Assembly (NCBI GenBank): GCA_036426205.1
Contig: CM071570.1
Coordinates: 54,147,087 to 54,211,086, forward strand
Length of the DNA: 64,000 nucleotides
DNA from: Ascaphus truei
Lineage: Eukaryota > Chordata > Amphibia > Anura > Ascaphidae
Direction: 5' to 3'
Position numbers and translations under genes: made by a program
Shown: in pieces, positions 55,650 through 64,000 of the stretch
How the letters are laid out: the number at the start of each line of letters is the position of its first letter
Numbering within the stretch: position 1 is the stretch's first letter
The notes under the pieces: generated by a model
The model's input: the letters and a program-made list of their open reading frames with translations, nothing else
What the model was told of the DNA's origin: nothing
Database searches by the model: none

Positions 55650-58133
55650 CTAAACACCGCTGAAGTTAGTAACCCTGAATGTTAAAGGCCTCAATAGTAA
55701 TGGTAAGTGCAGATTGGCTCTAAAAGAATTTAGGAATCTGAAGGCAGATATTGTTTTCCTACAGGAGACACATTTTGATACCCAGGATCCCCCAAATACT
55801 TTCAGCGGGACATACCCTATAGCATTTTACTCATCTTTGACTAGTAAAAAAAGGGAGGTTGCGATACTGATAAAACAGGATATTCCGTTCCAGGCATTGG
55901 AGGCTAAGAGAGATCAAGGAGGGAGGTCCCTCATTGTTCATGGGCTCCTCTCTGGCCAAAAGATTACGTTAGTGAATGTTTACGCACCCAACGAGGGGCA
56001 AATTGATTTGTTAAGGGAAACATTGGAAACTATTGAAGATGGCCGAGATCAGTTGCTGATCCTAGGAGGAGAGTTTAATATGGCCAGATCCAGATATGGA
56101 CAAGTCCAACCACACAGAGCAATCACACTCTGCAATGACATACAGTGTAGCAAAGAAATTCAGACTGCTACTTAAAGAATTTGGATTGTGGGATGCCTGA
56201 CGTGGCTCACATAAAGGACAGAGGGATTATTCTTTTTACTCGCCCCCACACGATTCGTACTCCAGAATCGATAATATATTTGTATCCCCGGCTACCTTAG
56301 AGGTGTTGGTCCATTCAGATATAAGGCCTATCACGTGGTCAGACCACGCCCCGGTGGCAATCCTGTTTGATCCCCCATTTGCAGGACTCGATCATTCCAT
56401 TAGAGGATGAACAACTCCCTATTGAAACACCAAGAGATTAGTACTCAAATTGGAAATTCGCTTAAAAATTATTTCCATATTAACAATGGGTCTGTAGAGT
56501 CAACAGCGACTCTATGGGAAGCCCATAAGGTCACGATCAGAGGACAGCTTATCTCAATAGCATTACACAGAAAGAGAACAAAAATAGAGAAACAACATTT
56601 TTTTTTACAGAAAACATCGATTAAAATTTATAAAATTCTAAGTCAGGCAAGAGAAGAACTTGAGAAGCTGGAACTAGAAGATGTAGAGAAGGCCCTTAAG
56701 TGGACTAAGCAGACTTACTGTATTATGATAAGGGAGACAAGACGGACCGTTTACTGGCAAATAAACTCAGAGAGATCAGGTCGAGAACTTTGGTGCCCGC
56801 TATTAGAATGAAAGGAGGAGAAGTGACTTCCAATCCCTCTAGAATAGCAGAGGAATTTGCTCAATTCTATACGGACCTCTATGACCTAGAAAACTCAGCC
56901 CCAAATGCTAAAATCCCGGACCCGACCCAGATTGAGGATTATTTTAGAGATTGCAACCTCCCAAAATTGACAGAGGAAGACCATAACATTTTAAATGCAA
57001 AAATAATCCGGATAGAACTATCGAGGGCGGTTAGCTCATTGAAGCCGTCAAAGACGCCCGGCCTAGATAGTTTTTCAAATCTGTATTATAAAAATGTTAT
57101 AGGAATTCTAGGACCATGTCTATTAGATTTATTTAATAATTTTCTTAGCGGAAAACAAATCCCCCCACAGATGACGAAAGCCAATATAGTGGTGATCCCT
57201 AAAGAAGGTAAGGATCCTCTATGTTGTGATAGCTATAGGCCAATTTCATTGCTTAATACGGATCTGAAAATATATAGTAAAATCCTGGCTAACAGGCTGA
57301 ACCCAATACTTCCCAGATTAATCCATTATGACCAAGTGGGGTTTGTGAGTGAAAGCCAGGCGCCGGATAACACTAGGAAAATTATCAATGTGATTGAACA
57401 GATACATAAATCTAAATTTAAAGCAGTATTGTTGAGTCTGAATGTGGAGAAGGTGTTCGATAGGATAACATGGGATTTCTTGGATAAAACGTTAGAGGCA
57501 TTTGGATTTTCGTTTTTTTTTTTAACAAGGGATCATTGCCCTCTATCAGACACCAACAGCCACTTTGAAAATTCCAGGAGGAGAGAGGAACCTATAACAT
57601 TTAAGAATGGGACTAGATAGGGGTGTCACCCTTTCCCTTCTCCTTTTTGCCTTAACAATCGAACCTCTCGCGGCCACAATCAGAACTTCTCCAAATATAC
57701 AAGGGATTAAAATAAGAGATGAGTGTTACAAAATATCACTCTTTGCGGATGATATTATTCTTACAATATCTAACTCTTTGACATCCCTTTCCAAATCTGA
57801 AATCCGCTCTCTGTGGATTTCAGGAGCTATCAGGGTATAAAGTCAATGTAGGAAAATCGGACGCGCTAAATTTAACATTAACATAAATGGAGGTTGAGGT
57901 CCTTAAACGGCACGTTGACTACAAGTGGATAAAGACCCATTTAAAATACCTGGGGATACACCTTACTAGTGACTACAACTCACTATATAAATATAACTAC
58001 CCTGAGCTTTTCTCAAAGATAAAACAAAGACCTACAAGCTTGGAACTTTCATTGTATCTCCTGGTTAGGGCGTATAACCGCGGTTAAGATGAATATCCTC
58101 CCCAGACTTCTGTATTATTTTCAGACCCTATAG
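55650..58133 (+). pseudogene. L1-type ORF2: endonuclease and reverse transcriptase, broken, 3'-truncated
   Basis: Endonuclease: LVTLNVKGLN at the start, VFLQETHFD, VNVYAPNEG, LGGEFNM (Asp to Glu in the GGDFN motif) and, after a frameshift near 56175, RIDNIFVS and TWSDHAPV. A linker frame (56407-56811) is followed by RT blocks KPSKTPGLDSF, SYRPISLLNTDLKIYSKILA and LSLNVEKVFD (catalytic Asp replaced by Asn at 57441). RGVTLSLLLFALTIEPLA and FADD (57742-57753) follow. A connection block (IKTHLKYLGIHL) leads to MNILPRLLYYFQTL, and then the sequence stops at 58133. At least four frameshifts. The C-terminal Cys/His region, 3' UTR and tail are absent. Confidence 0.9.
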
Positions 58134-59017
58134 TGAACAAGTGAAAGTGAAAAAAGGCGCAAACAGCATTAAGTGCTCACTATTAATAAAGTGATAAACT
58201 TATTAATGCACTCAAGGAAGAACTCTAATGGTGTAAATGGTGAATTATTATGAAAATAATACAAAGTAAAATAAAAAGATCTAAACTCCCAGCTCAAACC
58301 CTCTGGTGGGACCTGTCTTCACTGGTCCCAAAGTGTAAGGATATTTTCATACAATCCAGGAGGAGCATATGGGGACAGAAGACAACAACAGGAACAATTT
58401 AAGTGCAGATGTATTGCAATGGTGGAAAAAAGAATGCCGAGGGCTTGGCTCTATACAGAGCCTACTCACAAGATACTAGATGTAAAAAAAGCAGTTTTGA
58501 ATAAATCTGCAGCCAGTGGTTCACTGAGAATATGTGGTGGTCAAGTATCCCATCAATTGACTCAAGGGTGATATTCCAATATAGAAGGATAAAGAGAAAC
58601 TACATAGCACAGATCAGTCTTATAGGAAGTGTTTTATGTATAAAATATAAAAAACGCACTTACAATAGTGCACTTAAAACAAGGCATGTAACACTCAATT
58701 GTGTAAGCAGGATAACTGCACCGCAGTGTCTCTCACCGCCTCCTATCAATCGGATGCCTCCCGTTGTCAATGGGTGCTCAGCGTGGACCGTGTCTCTGCT
58801 CCGTCGCGTTCGTCGTAGCTGTGATGTCACATCCTCTTCGGCTCCCGAGGTGTGAGAACTGATCGGGGCTGGTCTCCTGCGTAGCCTACGGTGGCAAAGG
58901 TCCTCCCACTCTACGCGTTTTGCCTGGATAAGGGTTGCGGTTTTTGTTCATATCACTGTGTGGTAGAAATTGATGCAAATAATAGGATGAGTAGAAGAAA
59001 GTCTCCGTATTTGTGTT
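58134..59017. other. no gene recognised; unassigned repeat-like DNA
   Basis: The junction with the L1 at 58133 is sharp. 58140-58960 contains 'agtgataaacttattaatgc' and 'ctacgcgttttgcc' words that look like dispersed frog repeats. No frame or end is fixed. Confidence 0.4.
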
Positions 59018-59806
59018 TGTAACCCGTGTGAGGAGATCTACACACTTGCACTGCCCCCTGGCAGGTTCCTCTCCATTATGGTATGGACATGTGACTGTTA
59101 ATGGACATGATGAAAGTTAATGATAATGGCTGTAGAAGAGTGGGACTAAGAGGGACAAGAGTCTTTAAAAAGAGGGGTGGCCAGGTTGAGAGCTGATCTG
59201 CACGGACCTGAGTACTATCGAGGATTTCAGCTTGTACACGTGGTGGCAGGACAGCGGGTCACAGTGAGGGAGTGGTAAAGAGTTTCAATGCCGTCGGAGG
59301 GAACCCTCAATGGCTACAAAGCACAGCGGTACTGGAGCACCCTTTCCGAAGTACAGGCCTACAACAGTTAGTACACAAAGAGCTCCCATGGTGTTCCGGC
59401 ACCATTACTAAGCCTATATACCCAGGATTGAGTGGCTAAGGCTACGCTTATAGTGCCGGCGACGCGACGGTTGCTGGAAAATCAAATAGAGATGACTTCC
59501 AGCGATCGCGACAAATCCGTTGCTCCGTCACGTCACGCTTACTATAAGCTCACGCGACGGCGGCAATGCATTTGTTTTGCTGCAACGTCGCATCGCTCTC
59601 GCCGGCACTATAAGCGCAGCCTAACGCATTACTGACACTGACTTATAACTGCGCAGCATTATTGGGAACTGTATTATCATTGTATAATGTATGTTGTGAT
59701 CCTCTGCTGAGGATCAGAGATTGCCCAAGTTATTAGGGGTACAGTAAACCCATTGTACCATCCATATACTGTCTCTGTATTTTTCCCGCCTTCTGACCGT
59801 AGGCCA
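59018..59806 (+). repeat. Gypsy 5' LTR with MITE insertion
   Basis: It matches 61047-61704 apart from the 185-bp MITE insertion (59440-59621 plus TAA). Ends GGCCA at 59806, immediately before integrase codons. Confidence 0.85.
59440..59621. mobile_element. PIF/Harbinger-like MITE (182 bp) in the 5' LTR, TAA duplication
   Basis: Ends GGCTACGCTTATAGTGCCGG and the inverse of GGCTGCGCTTATAGTGCCGG, flanked by TAA on both sides (59437-59439, 59622-59624). The 3' LTR has the uninterrupted site, so insertion came after the retrotransposon. Confidence 0.92.
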
Positions 59807-60290
59807 CGGACCAACAAGCTACTACTGTCACCAATGTGCTATGGGACAAGTACTTTGTCTATTATGGGTTCCAAGCTAGGATACATTCCAATCAAGGGCA
59901 GGATTTTGAAAGCCGACACATCAGGGAACTACTGCGCCTCTGTGGAATAAAAAAATCATGAACAATGCCTTACCACCCGCAGGGAGATCCTCAACCCAAG
60001 AGATTCAATGGGGCTTTATTGACCACACTGAATACTCAAGGCAAGAAATTATGGAGTCAGCATGTGCACCTGATACATGTGTATAATTGCACCCGGAATG
60101 ACTCTACACGGTATTCGCCCCACTTGATATTTGAGCACATCCCTGACCATGTACATGCAGTGTGTACAGAGGTTCAATGAACCGTTGCAAGAAGCGTATC
60201 GACTGGCCACTATTGCTGCCTATACGAGCAATCAGGGAAATAAAACTCGTTATGACAATCATCTCCTGCCAATAGGTCAGTTATTATGAT
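59807..60290 (+). pseudogene. Ty3/Gypsy integrase catalytic-core and C-terminal fragment
   Basis: Starting at the LTR border, the frame reads a VLWDKYFVYYGFQARIHS block (the acidic residue expected just after HS is Asn here). DFESRHIRELL follows, then, past a stop, MPYHPQGDPQPKRFNGALL, NCTRNDSTRYSPHLIFEH and, in another frame, EAYRLATIAAYTSNQ and NKTRYDN. These are the order and motifs of the Gypsy integrase core and the region after it. Broken by stops and shifts and missing one catalytic Asp, so inactive. Confidence 0.9.
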
Positions 60291-61034
60291 GCCCTGAGAA
60301 AGAAAGTCTTCCAGAAGTAGCTAGTCAAACTAGGAGGTGATCAACTAAACCGAGGACAGGGTCCTGGGACTAGCCCACTAAGCCACTGTAGGCAGGATAG
60401 TGATGAGGAATCTGATTGAATATCTGCCACTTATCAAATATCATGGATCAGGAAGAGTATCATCCTCCTCGAGGTGTCTCCAATGCAACCAGCAGGGCCT
60501 AGGGACAGAGAGATGGTATCATTGAGTTGGACCCCGAAGCAGACATATTCACTCTTGTGGTCCCATTAAACAGGATAGCGAAACTGAAGATGCAGTAAGG
60601 CTAGATAGTTGTGCACCTCCCTCAAGTCCGCAGGACAATGATCCACCAGTACCATGTTGATCCTCTGAAAGGCAAGGGGTAGTAGGCAAGGGGTAATAAC
60701 AGTAGTAACCCTGGAATATTTGCCACATCCAAAAAGGGAGACTAAACCCCCCCCCCCCCCATGAGACTGACCTACGATTCTCTGGGGGTGTCTACAGAGA
60801 TTCCCGTGGTTAGTACGGTTAGATGGGTGGTATCTATGACTCTAGAGATAGGTGACCCTGGGAGCTGTGGGACCATGTGGTGTAACAGTATTGCAATCTG
60901 TAAAAATGGTATGTGTGTGTGTGGTTCCACTGTACCAATGATTCTCTGTACCTAAAGTGGAAGATATGTGTTCGATTAGACATGTCATGTGCAACAAGGA
61001 CTTTATCCCAGTTGATGGTGACATTAAAATTTTA

Positions 61035-61046
61035 GCAGGGAGAGGA
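61035..61046 (+). other. polypurine tract of the Gypsy remnant
   Basis: GCAGGGAGAGGA directly precedes the 3' LTR start TGTAAC. One C is included. The site fits plus-strand priming. Confidence 0.75.
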
Positions 61047-61704
61047 TGTAACACCGTTTGTGAGGAGATCCACACACTCACACTGCCCCATGGCAGGTTC
61101 CTCTCCAATGCGCTATGGGCATGTGACTGTTAATGGACATGATAGCAGCCAATGATAACGGCTGAGGAAGAAGTGGGAGTAAGAGGGAGAGGAGCCTCTA
61201 AAAGGTGGAAGAAGTGGGAGTAAGAGAGATGAGCCTTTAAAAAAAGGGGTGGTCATGTTGAGGGCAGATCTGCGCGGACCTGAGTGCTATCAGCTTTGGT
61301 CGAGGATTTCAGATTGTGCCCATGCCTGCAGGAGCAACGGGACACAGTGAGGACGTGATAAAGAGTTCCAGTGCCATCGGAGAGGACCCTCGATGGCTAC
61401 AAAGCACAGTGGTACCAAAGGACCCCTGACGGAGTACAGGCCAGCAACAGTTAGTACACAAAGAGCTCCCATGGTGTGCCAGCACCATCACTTAGCCCAT
61501 ATACCCAGTATTGTGTGGTTAACTCACTACTGACACTGACTTACACATGCGCAGCATTATTGGGAACTGTATTATCATTGTATGTTGTATGTGGTGATCC
61601 TCTGCTGAGGATCACAGGTTGCCCAAGTAATTAGTGGTACAGTAAAACTGATGTACCATCCGTATACTGTGTCTGTATTTTTCCTGCCATCTGACCGTAG
61701 GCCG
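61047..61704 (+). repeat. Gypsy 3' LTR (658 bp)
   Basis: This is the partner of 59018-59806 without the MITE. It carries an internal doubling of 'gaagtgggagtaagag' (about 61170-61230) not seen in the 5' LTR. Confidence 0.85.
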
Positions 61705-61714
61705 CGTGTACTAA

Positions 61715-62061
61715 GGTAGTGATTATACCAGAAATCACGTGCAACGCCGCGACGACGCACAGCTTCAAAACAAAACAATCAAATGCAATGAAAGAGCACA
61801 TACCAATGGCGACGGTAGCTCCGCGACGTACTGCAGAGCTTCTGTCTCATGAAGAGATTTTGTTTTTCACAAGCGACGGCCGCATCACGTGGTTGGCAAG
61901 GCCAATCACAGTGCATCTTAAACAAACCAGGAAGTGATGAACTGGTCATTTCTCCTCTGCAGTAGTGCTACAAATCACATCTGCATGTGCACATGTAGCG
62001 CTGCTACGTCGCTACGATGACACCACCGGATCGCTCTGCAGTTTCTGGTACAATTGAGGCC
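61715..62061. mobile_element. PIF/Harbinger-like MITE (347 bp), TAA duplication
   Basis: TAA flanks both sides (61712-61714, 62062-62064). Ends share GG...ATT(A/G)TACCAGAAA in inverted orientation. CpG-rich inside with several 'cgacg' words. It lies 10 bp beyond the Gypsy LTR. Confidence 0.7.
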
Positions 62062-62342
62062 TAAGTTATCAAAAGAAACTCAAGCCCTCGCCTCAGCAAT
62101 AGTCATTAGTCTGAGAGCTAAAAAGTGGAGTTTACATATTGTATGCTATGATTAAAGCAGCCCCCATCCCCCCACCCCAAAAAAACAAACAATGCATTTG
62201 ATTACATATTGAAACAAGGTAGGGTGTCAGATGCTACTTTCAGCTTTGGTGACTCACGATTCCAAAATGAATTACTTGTACAGTTGTCAGTGCCCCCCCC
62301 CCCCCCTCCCTGTAATATTGATCCTGACCGCTGTCATTGATC

Positions 62343-62381
62343 AATAGGAAGCTGCAAGCGATGATGTTGCAGCTTCCTATT
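62343..62381. repeat. 15-bp perfect hairpin
   Basis: 'aataggaagctgcaa' is mirrored exactly after a 9-nt loop. A weaker version of the same motif sits at 42157-42200, so this is part of a dispersed repeat. A poly-C run lies at 62287-62302. Confidence 0.75.
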
Positions 62382-62449
62382 GGCCCACCAGACTGGGAGG
62401 CTTGAAGAGTAAACGCACAACCCCAGCAAGCTCTAAACCCAAAATCCAC

Positions 62450-62800
62450 CACATCATATATATATATATATATTTATGTCAATAGGAACGCTACTGAGCG
62501 TGGCCAAATGTATACAACAAAAGACAGAAAAGCCCAATGCTACATCCAATTTGACAAAATATATAGTAATTAGTATATAGTTAAATACTTCAATAATAAT
62601 ATTCTCATAAATAAGGGTCATTTAGTTACCCTGTGGCCAAAGCCTTATATAAGCCTGCAAGCCGTCAAGGCGTAACCACTAAATGACCCTTATTTATGAG
62701 GATATTATTATTGAAGTATTTAACTATATACTAATTACTATATATTTTGTCAAATTGGATGTAGCATTGGGCTTTTTGTTCCCAACAGAGACTCACGGCA
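62450..62800. repeat. hairpin repeat with 99-bp arms (family R1, copy 3)
   Basis: 62528-62626 is the reverse complement of 62678-62776 with one mismatch, around a 51-nt loop. The left flank ('gctactgagcgtggccaaat') matches the inverse of the right ends of copies 6887-7211 and 7343-7665, so all three are one family. A TA run precedes it at 62456-62474. Confidence 0.9.
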
Positions 62801-64000
62801 CCAACACCTTTACCAGTAATTATCTCAGACCTGAAACTAGCACCGTTCAACTCAGTGGCCAACCCCGGTTCGAAATTTTTTTTTTTTTAATTTTTTTTAA
62901 ATGAATGTCCCCCAGGCGGGTTGCTACTTTAAGTATGGCTGAATGTGCAAGTACTCAGATAGACATCTGGACTAAAGTGTCCGTCCTAAGATAGTACAAA
63001 TAACAGGGTTCCTATCCCCATGAGTAATTTTTCCCTGTCAGTTTATACTTTAACTATTACAGGCAAGTGAATAGCACAATTATGCTTTTTCTCTAGAAAC
63101 TAGGATCAGCGTCCCATCAGCAATACAGTAGTGCATTTTTTAGTAGGTAGTTGAATAATTCTACAAGGGTGTGTTTAAATGACAGCCAGGCTGGTAATTG
63201 TCAGAGACATACTTAATCAACTTCTGTTTTAAATATAACATCTTTTTACATTTATAAAACTTGAATAGGCTGAATCTATATCTGGTGTTTGCCTTTGCGT
63301 GATGTTTAAAATAATTAACTTGTCAATTATGACTGACTGATTGACCAAGAAAACTAGGAACAGGAAATATTTTTTAAAAAGAGCTTTGCTCGGCCCTTGT
63401 TAAGTAGCTAGACTCCTTCTGAGCGGCATACAAGATCTTTGTGGCGGTATGATGGGTTTAGCCAGATCATTGTCCAGAAGAACACATGCAGGGATGGACC
63501 TTTGGCTTTCTTTCATGGTGTCACAGTACTCAGCTCCCTTTCTTGGAACGCTGAGTGCTCAACCATGGTTAAAAAAAGGTTTTTGTTGGGCGTATAATGG
63601 GGCACAGTGTAAGTGGGGTTATGGATGCATGTTCTCCACAAATGCGGGGAAGCCCACTCAGCACTCAAATGTTGTAGATAACTAAAGAGCGGTGCTTGGA
63701 AGAGGAGCAGTGAGAGAAGCTCCAGAAAAGGGTGAGGACCTCTGTATATGCCAAAAAGATGAGGGTAGGGCTCAAACATTATCTCAATAAGGAGGAAGTG
63801 GAGTTATTATGGGTGGGATTTACTAAGGAATTCTTGATTCATTTTAAGTATGGGGTGGTTGTGTCTCAGAGAATCTAAAATCTGTTCCAGAGCATAATGC
63901 AGTGGAAGCTTAGAAAAGGGGATGGCCTTCGGAAGGATGGTGAGCCCTTTTGAGTTCCCCCTTTTAAGGATTAGCATATTTCTTCCTTGGGGATGGTCTC
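62801..64000. other. no gene recognised
   Basis: After a poly-T tract (62877-62900) the remainder is unassigned AT-rich to balanced DNA. Short frames at 63449-63779 on both strands overlap each other and have no recognised similarity. Confidence 0.5.

Larger units (their letters stand above)
59018..61704 (+). mobile_element. Ty3/Gypsy remnant: two LTRs around an integrase fragment
   Basis: LTRs begin TGTAACCCGTG (59018) and TGTAACACCG (61047) and both end near CTGACCGTAGGCC. Between them are only an integrase segment, degraded sequence and a purine tract. Gag, protease and reverse transcriptase are gone, and the 5' LTR joins the integrase directly. No clear target duplication was seen (GTGTT against CGTGT at best). 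Confidence 0.85.

Noticed and set aside
58895..58945. Possible hammerhead near 'ctacgcgttttgcc'
   Set aside because: Only a loose resemblance; neither CTGANGA nor GAAAC with a paired stem II can be formed.
1..64000. tRNA, rRNA or snRNA genes
   Set aside because: No A/B-box pairs with a cloverleaf or conserved rRNA blocks were recognised by eye; only the primer-site complement of a tRNA is seen. A tRNA covariance search would be decisive.

Overview
The window looks like transposon-dense intergenic DNA of an anuran (frog-type) amphibian. The evidence is the mix of repeats. There is an amphibian dispersed repeat ending in a 'TTCAACCTCAT...TATGTAACTATG' tail, and a 'tttatatagcgcc ... gcttacagtctaa' repeat. 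There are also T2-like TTAA MITEs, L1/Tx1 and L2-like LINEs, a Penelope-like element, many solo LTRs with 4-5 bp target duplications, and CpG-poor AT-rich spacers. I recognise no intact host gene and no exon of one. Nearly all coding similarity belongs to decayed mobile elements.

Layout. 1-10 kb: 5' part of an L2-like LINE (minus) with a 2A-like motif, a solo LTR (1510-2310), a perfect 38-bp palindrome, an L1-type reverse transcriptase fragment (5511-6886, minus) and a duplicated 325-bp repeat. 10-23 kb: nested DNA transposons, a T2-like and other TTAA MITEs, several solo LTRs, and a 2.7-kb hAT-type element (20076-22819) that holds minisatellites and two solo LTRs. 23-25 kb: a tandem 399-bp repeat in which each of two units carries a hammerhead ribozyme fold on the minus strand; one unit junction is split by a Tigger-like MITE. 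25-36 kb: MITEs, minisatellites, a 700-bp direct duplication, a LINE 3' end, and a Tigger-like MITE split by a 1.6-kb solo LTR. 36-39 kb: Penelope-like GIY-YIG endonuclease remnant with a degenerate hammerhead downstream. 41-47 kb: a tandem CpG-rich duplication, a solo LTR, PIF/Harbinger-like MITEs and a 24-bp minisatellite.

47.9-53.1 kb holds the most unusual object. It is a structurally complete LTR retrotransposon (minus strand, perfect TTTAC duplication, tRNA-Leu-like primer site, polypurine tract) with no visible gag-pol. In its place is a broken coiled-coil reading frame containing a stretch clearly related to the nuclear lamin rod, 14-residue coiled-coil repeats and an IQ motif. A Harbinger-like MITE has inserted into that frame.

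53.5-58.1 kb is an L1 with 5' UTR, ORF1 and broken ORF2, unusually truncated at its 3' end. 59.0-61.7 kb is a Ty3/Gypsy remnant: two LTRs around an integrase fragment, with a MITE in one LTR. 62-64 kb contains a 99-bp-arm hairpin and then unannotated sequence. Element boundaries were read by eye; percent identities and ages were not computed.
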